Shown: positions 5,901-6,895 of the stretch, piece after piece | Layout: the number at the start of each line of letters is the position of its first letter | Position numbering within the stretch: the first letter of the stretch is position 1 | NCBI GenBank assembly: GCA_031257995.1 | Contig: JAIRNN010000138.1 | Location: 1-6,895 of the forward strand | Source of the DNA: Spirochaetaceae bacterium | Lineage (GTDB): Bacteria > Spirochaetota > Spirochaetia > Treponematales > Breznakiellaceae | DNA: 6,895 nt | Direction: 5' to 3' | Notes under the pieces: model-generated | Seen by the model: the letters and a program-made list of their open reading frames with translations, nothing else | Database searches by the model: none | Told to the model about the DNA's origin: nothing | Translations under genes and position numbers: made by a program

Positions 5901-6257
5901 ATGAGTAATAACAAGGTGGGGGAAGCCTCCCACTGTCAACAACTTAAGCAACAAAGACGGCGGGGCACTCACGGTACTATTTACTGTGGCAGCATGCCGG
6001 CGGGCCGGAGAGTCACCGCCTGCGGGCACAACGCCGCCCGCAGACAGCGGTTCTCCGGCCAGATGACTATACTAACATGGTACGGCTCGTTGGACGGAGG
6101 GCTGTTTAGTTATCTTATCGGCGGGGGACACGATGCCGTTAGGGACGGGTTCCTGCGGCAGAGGACTGCCCTAACCCTATGGCGCGGAAAGTTTTTACCG
6201 GCAGACGCGCGTCCCGCCGCCAGTCCCTCTGTTTTGTCGGCCTTCAATACCGCCTAA
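5901..6257 (+). CDS. Doubtful ORF, possibly a translated repeat
   Basis: The only real argument for this 118-codon ORF is its start: GGAGG (5889-5893) lies seven bases before the ATG, with a GTG three bases upstream as an alternative. The product has no recognisable motif, is rich in Arg, Gly and Ala, and has one mildly hydrophobic patch (GLFSYLIGGG). Residues from about 20 to 55 are encoded by the dispersed repeat and its 22-bp hairpin, which argues that this is structured DNA that happens to stay open. The GGAGG also overlaps the -35 box of the divergent lepA promoter, so it could be coincidence. If expressed, its function is unknown. Confidence 0.25.
   Translation: MSNNKVGEASHCQQLKQQRRRGTHGTIYCGSMPAGRRVTACGHNAARRQRFSGQMTILTWYGSLDGGLFSYLIGGGHDAVRDGFLRQRTALTLWRGKFLPADARPAASPSVLSAFNTA
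5962..6060 (+). repeat. Dispersed structured repeat, copy B, with a 22-bp hairpin
   Basis: The first 50 bases (GGGGCACTCAC, TTACTGTGGC, CCGGAGAG) match copy A at 320-368. The 3' part forms a strong nested hairpin: GGCCGGAGA (6003-6011) with TCTCCGGCC (6052-6060), ACCGC (6015-6019) with GCGGT (6047-6051), and CTGCGGGC (6020-6027) with GCCCGCAG (6036-6043) around an 8-base loop. All 22 pairs are Watson-Crick, with one 3-base bulge on each side. Copy A also has an 8-base loop, though its stem sequence differs. Confidence 0.6.
6138..6175. repeat. Hairpin with 7-bp outer and 4-bp inner stems
   Basis: GTTAGGG (6138-6144) pairs with CCCTAAC (6169-6175), and within it TCCT (6151-6154) pairs with AGGA (6162-6165). 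It lies inside the doubtful ORF. No T tract follows, and its role is unknown. Confidence 0.35.
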
Positions 6258-6282
6258 AAAGCCGGCAGATTATCAAACCGGC
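6256..6282 (-). terminator. Terminator-like hairpin with T5 tract, minus strand
   Basis: Read on the minus strand, GCCGG (6282-6278), a 12-base loop and CCGGC (6265-6261) are followed directly by TTTTT (6260-6256). The stem is only five pairs, all G:C. It is well placed to stop transcripts leaving the second RAYT-like copy before they reach lepA. Confidence 0.4.
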
Positions 6283-6331
6283 ACCTGTCCAGCGGCCGCC
6301 CCAATAGCAAGCCTATCGTACGGGAGTGTCG

Positions 6332-6400
6332 CTGCCGGAGAGCGGCGTTACTGCCGAAGGCGGCGCCGCCACATGAGGCAGTACAACCGTACTCCGGCAG
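6332..6400. repeat. Nested inverted repeat, possibly a third, inverted member of the dispersed family
   Basis: CTGCCGGAG (6332-6340) pairs with CTCCGGCAG (6392-6400), TACTGCC (6349-6355) pairs with GGCAGTA (6377-6383), and the centre holds the 12-base palindrome GGCGGCGCCGCC (6359-6370). On the minus strand, GTACT, six bases, then TGTGGCGGC resembles the core of copy B (GTACT, six bases, TGTGGCAGC), so it may be a degraded copy in the other orientation. Confidence 0.5.
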
Positions 6401-6556
6401 TGGGTTGGATAATAACACGACTGTGGTATTTGTTGTAGCTTGATTGACACGGGTGGAAACACCGGCTTATGTTTGCCGATGTTTCTCCTTTTTTCCGTGC
6501 CATATTCTATAGATTTTAGGCGATATTCTTTAGGCTCCGGGGCATTGTCTCAAGAC

Positions 6557-6640
6557 AACGGGTCATTCTGCCTCCCGAATGGCTCGTTCTTAGTTAAAAA
6601 TGCCCCGTTTCTAGTTAAGAATGACTCGTTCTTAGTTGAA
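6557..6640. repeat. 21-bp tandem array, three clear units plus one or two decayed
   Basis: Three adjacent 21-base units at 6578-6598, 6599-6619 and 6620-6640 share the pattern AATGnCyCGTTyyTAGTTrAr. A weaker unit precedes them (6557-6577), and the first half of another is visible at 6536-6556. Because 21 is a multiple of three, the plus frame reads as heptads (NGSFLVK, NAPFLVK, NDSFLVE). I do not think it is translated, since that frame runs on antisense into the inverted element. Confidence 0.7.
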
Positions 6641-6687
6641 TTTGTTCAAAGTCGTCATAAGATCAAGCCAAACGTTGCACCGGGGGC

Positions 6688-6895
6688 GTTGCGGAGGCGG
6701 GTAGACCTTCCTTGCGGCCGTCTTGGACCGAGAGCGTCGAGTCTTGCTGGAACCCCCTTTGGGCCGTGATCCGGAACGGTTATCCCGGCGGAGACGCGGG
6801 GTCAGCTGCGTTTCGAGCCGAAAACCGGGCCGTTATCGTCATCCCGGGCGACCTAAGGCTGTCCCAACTTAAGATGTAGGCCGCCGCCCCCGCTA
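6688..6895 (-). repeat. Inverted repeat, copy 2 (3' end of the RAYT-like element)
   Basis: This is the reverse-complement partner of 1387-1592. The coding half (6780-6895) is closely conserved, while the tail after the stop (6688-6779) matches only in ordered blocks. The element continues beyond the right edge of the window. Confidence 0.85.
6780..6895 (-). CDS. Second copy of the RAYT-like protein, C-terminal 38 codons, partial
   Basis: On the minus strand the window ends inside a gene whose last codons read GAAAYILSWDSLRSPGMTIT and end ASPPG followed by TAA (6782-6780), the same as the tail of the gene at 996-1502. Across this stretch the DNA differs at about 13 of 112 positions. The first two differences are silent (TAT/TAC, TTG/TTA), and the reading frame is intact. 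Replacements cluster in the last 18 residues. The N-terminal and catalytic parts lie outside the window, so whether this copy has the HUH histidines cannot be seen. Confidence 0.8.
   Translation of the reverse strand, partial: AGAAAYILSWDSLRSPGMTITARFSARNAADPASPPG

Larger units (their letters stand above)
5860..6779. other. Long gene-poor region rich in hairpins and repeats
   Basis: The 920 bases between lepA and the second RAYT-like copy hold the lepA promoter, one doubtful plus-strand ORF, four hairpins of different design, a 21-bp tandem array and the non-coding tail of the inverted element (6688-6779). No conserved protein is recognisable in any frame. I read it as a landing zone for repeats, not a lost operon. 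Confidence 0.6.

Noticed and set aside
6536..6640. CRISPR array
   Set aside because: The 21-base units are directly adjacent with no spacers.
6440..6769. Plus-strand ORF containing the heptad repeats
   Set aside because: Its second half is antisense to the tail of the inverted element and it has no clear start signal. The heptads follow from a 21-bp DNA repeat.

Overview
The window looks like part of a spirochaete chromosome, most likely a Treponema relative. This rests on the overall look of the LepA, LexA and NtrC-type proteins, on the order lepA / sigma-54 regulator / lexA, and on a reduced transposase-like protein of a type I associate with repeat-rich termite-gut treponemes. The assignment is inference from memory and has not been tested by a search.

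Layout, left to right. Positions 1-209 hold the start of a broken ISAs1-type transposase on the minus strand, cut by the window edge and carrying a frameshift and an amber codon. A structured repeat follows (320-429). A low-complexity Thr/Ala/Gly-rich protein of unknown role (429-929, minus) is divergent from a small IS200/RAYT-like protein (996-1502, plus) that has kept its presumed catalytic tyrosine but lost the HUH histidines. After a gap containing one perfect hairpin come three well-conserved minus-strand genes: lepA (5859 to 4066), a three-domain sigma-54 response regulator (3817 to 2441) and lexA (2396 to 1791). The regulator and lexA are 44 bases apart and probably share a transcript. 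lepA has its own strong promoter and is separated from the regulator by 248 bases of palindromic repeats. From 5860 to 6779 there is no convincing gene: it holds one doubtful ORF, several strong hairpins, a terminator-like hairpin and a 21-bp tandem array. The window ends inside a second copy of the RAYT-like gene (6780-6895, minus), so the lexA / regulator / lepA block lies between inverted copies of one element.

Biology. LepA back-translocates ribosomes, LexA represses the SOS regulon, and the regulator should activate sigma-54 promoters. The regulator is the most unusual gene. Its phospho-acceptor Asp is Glu, one acidic-pocket Asp is Asn, and the sigma-54 contact loop reads GAFTDA. No sensor kinase gene lies beside it. 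Together these suggest a phosphorylation-independent activator made with the SOS repressor. The rest of the window is mobile or repeated DNA: a dead IS, a possibly domesticated Y1-type protein present at least twice, and two or three copies of a hairpin repeat that could be REP-like.
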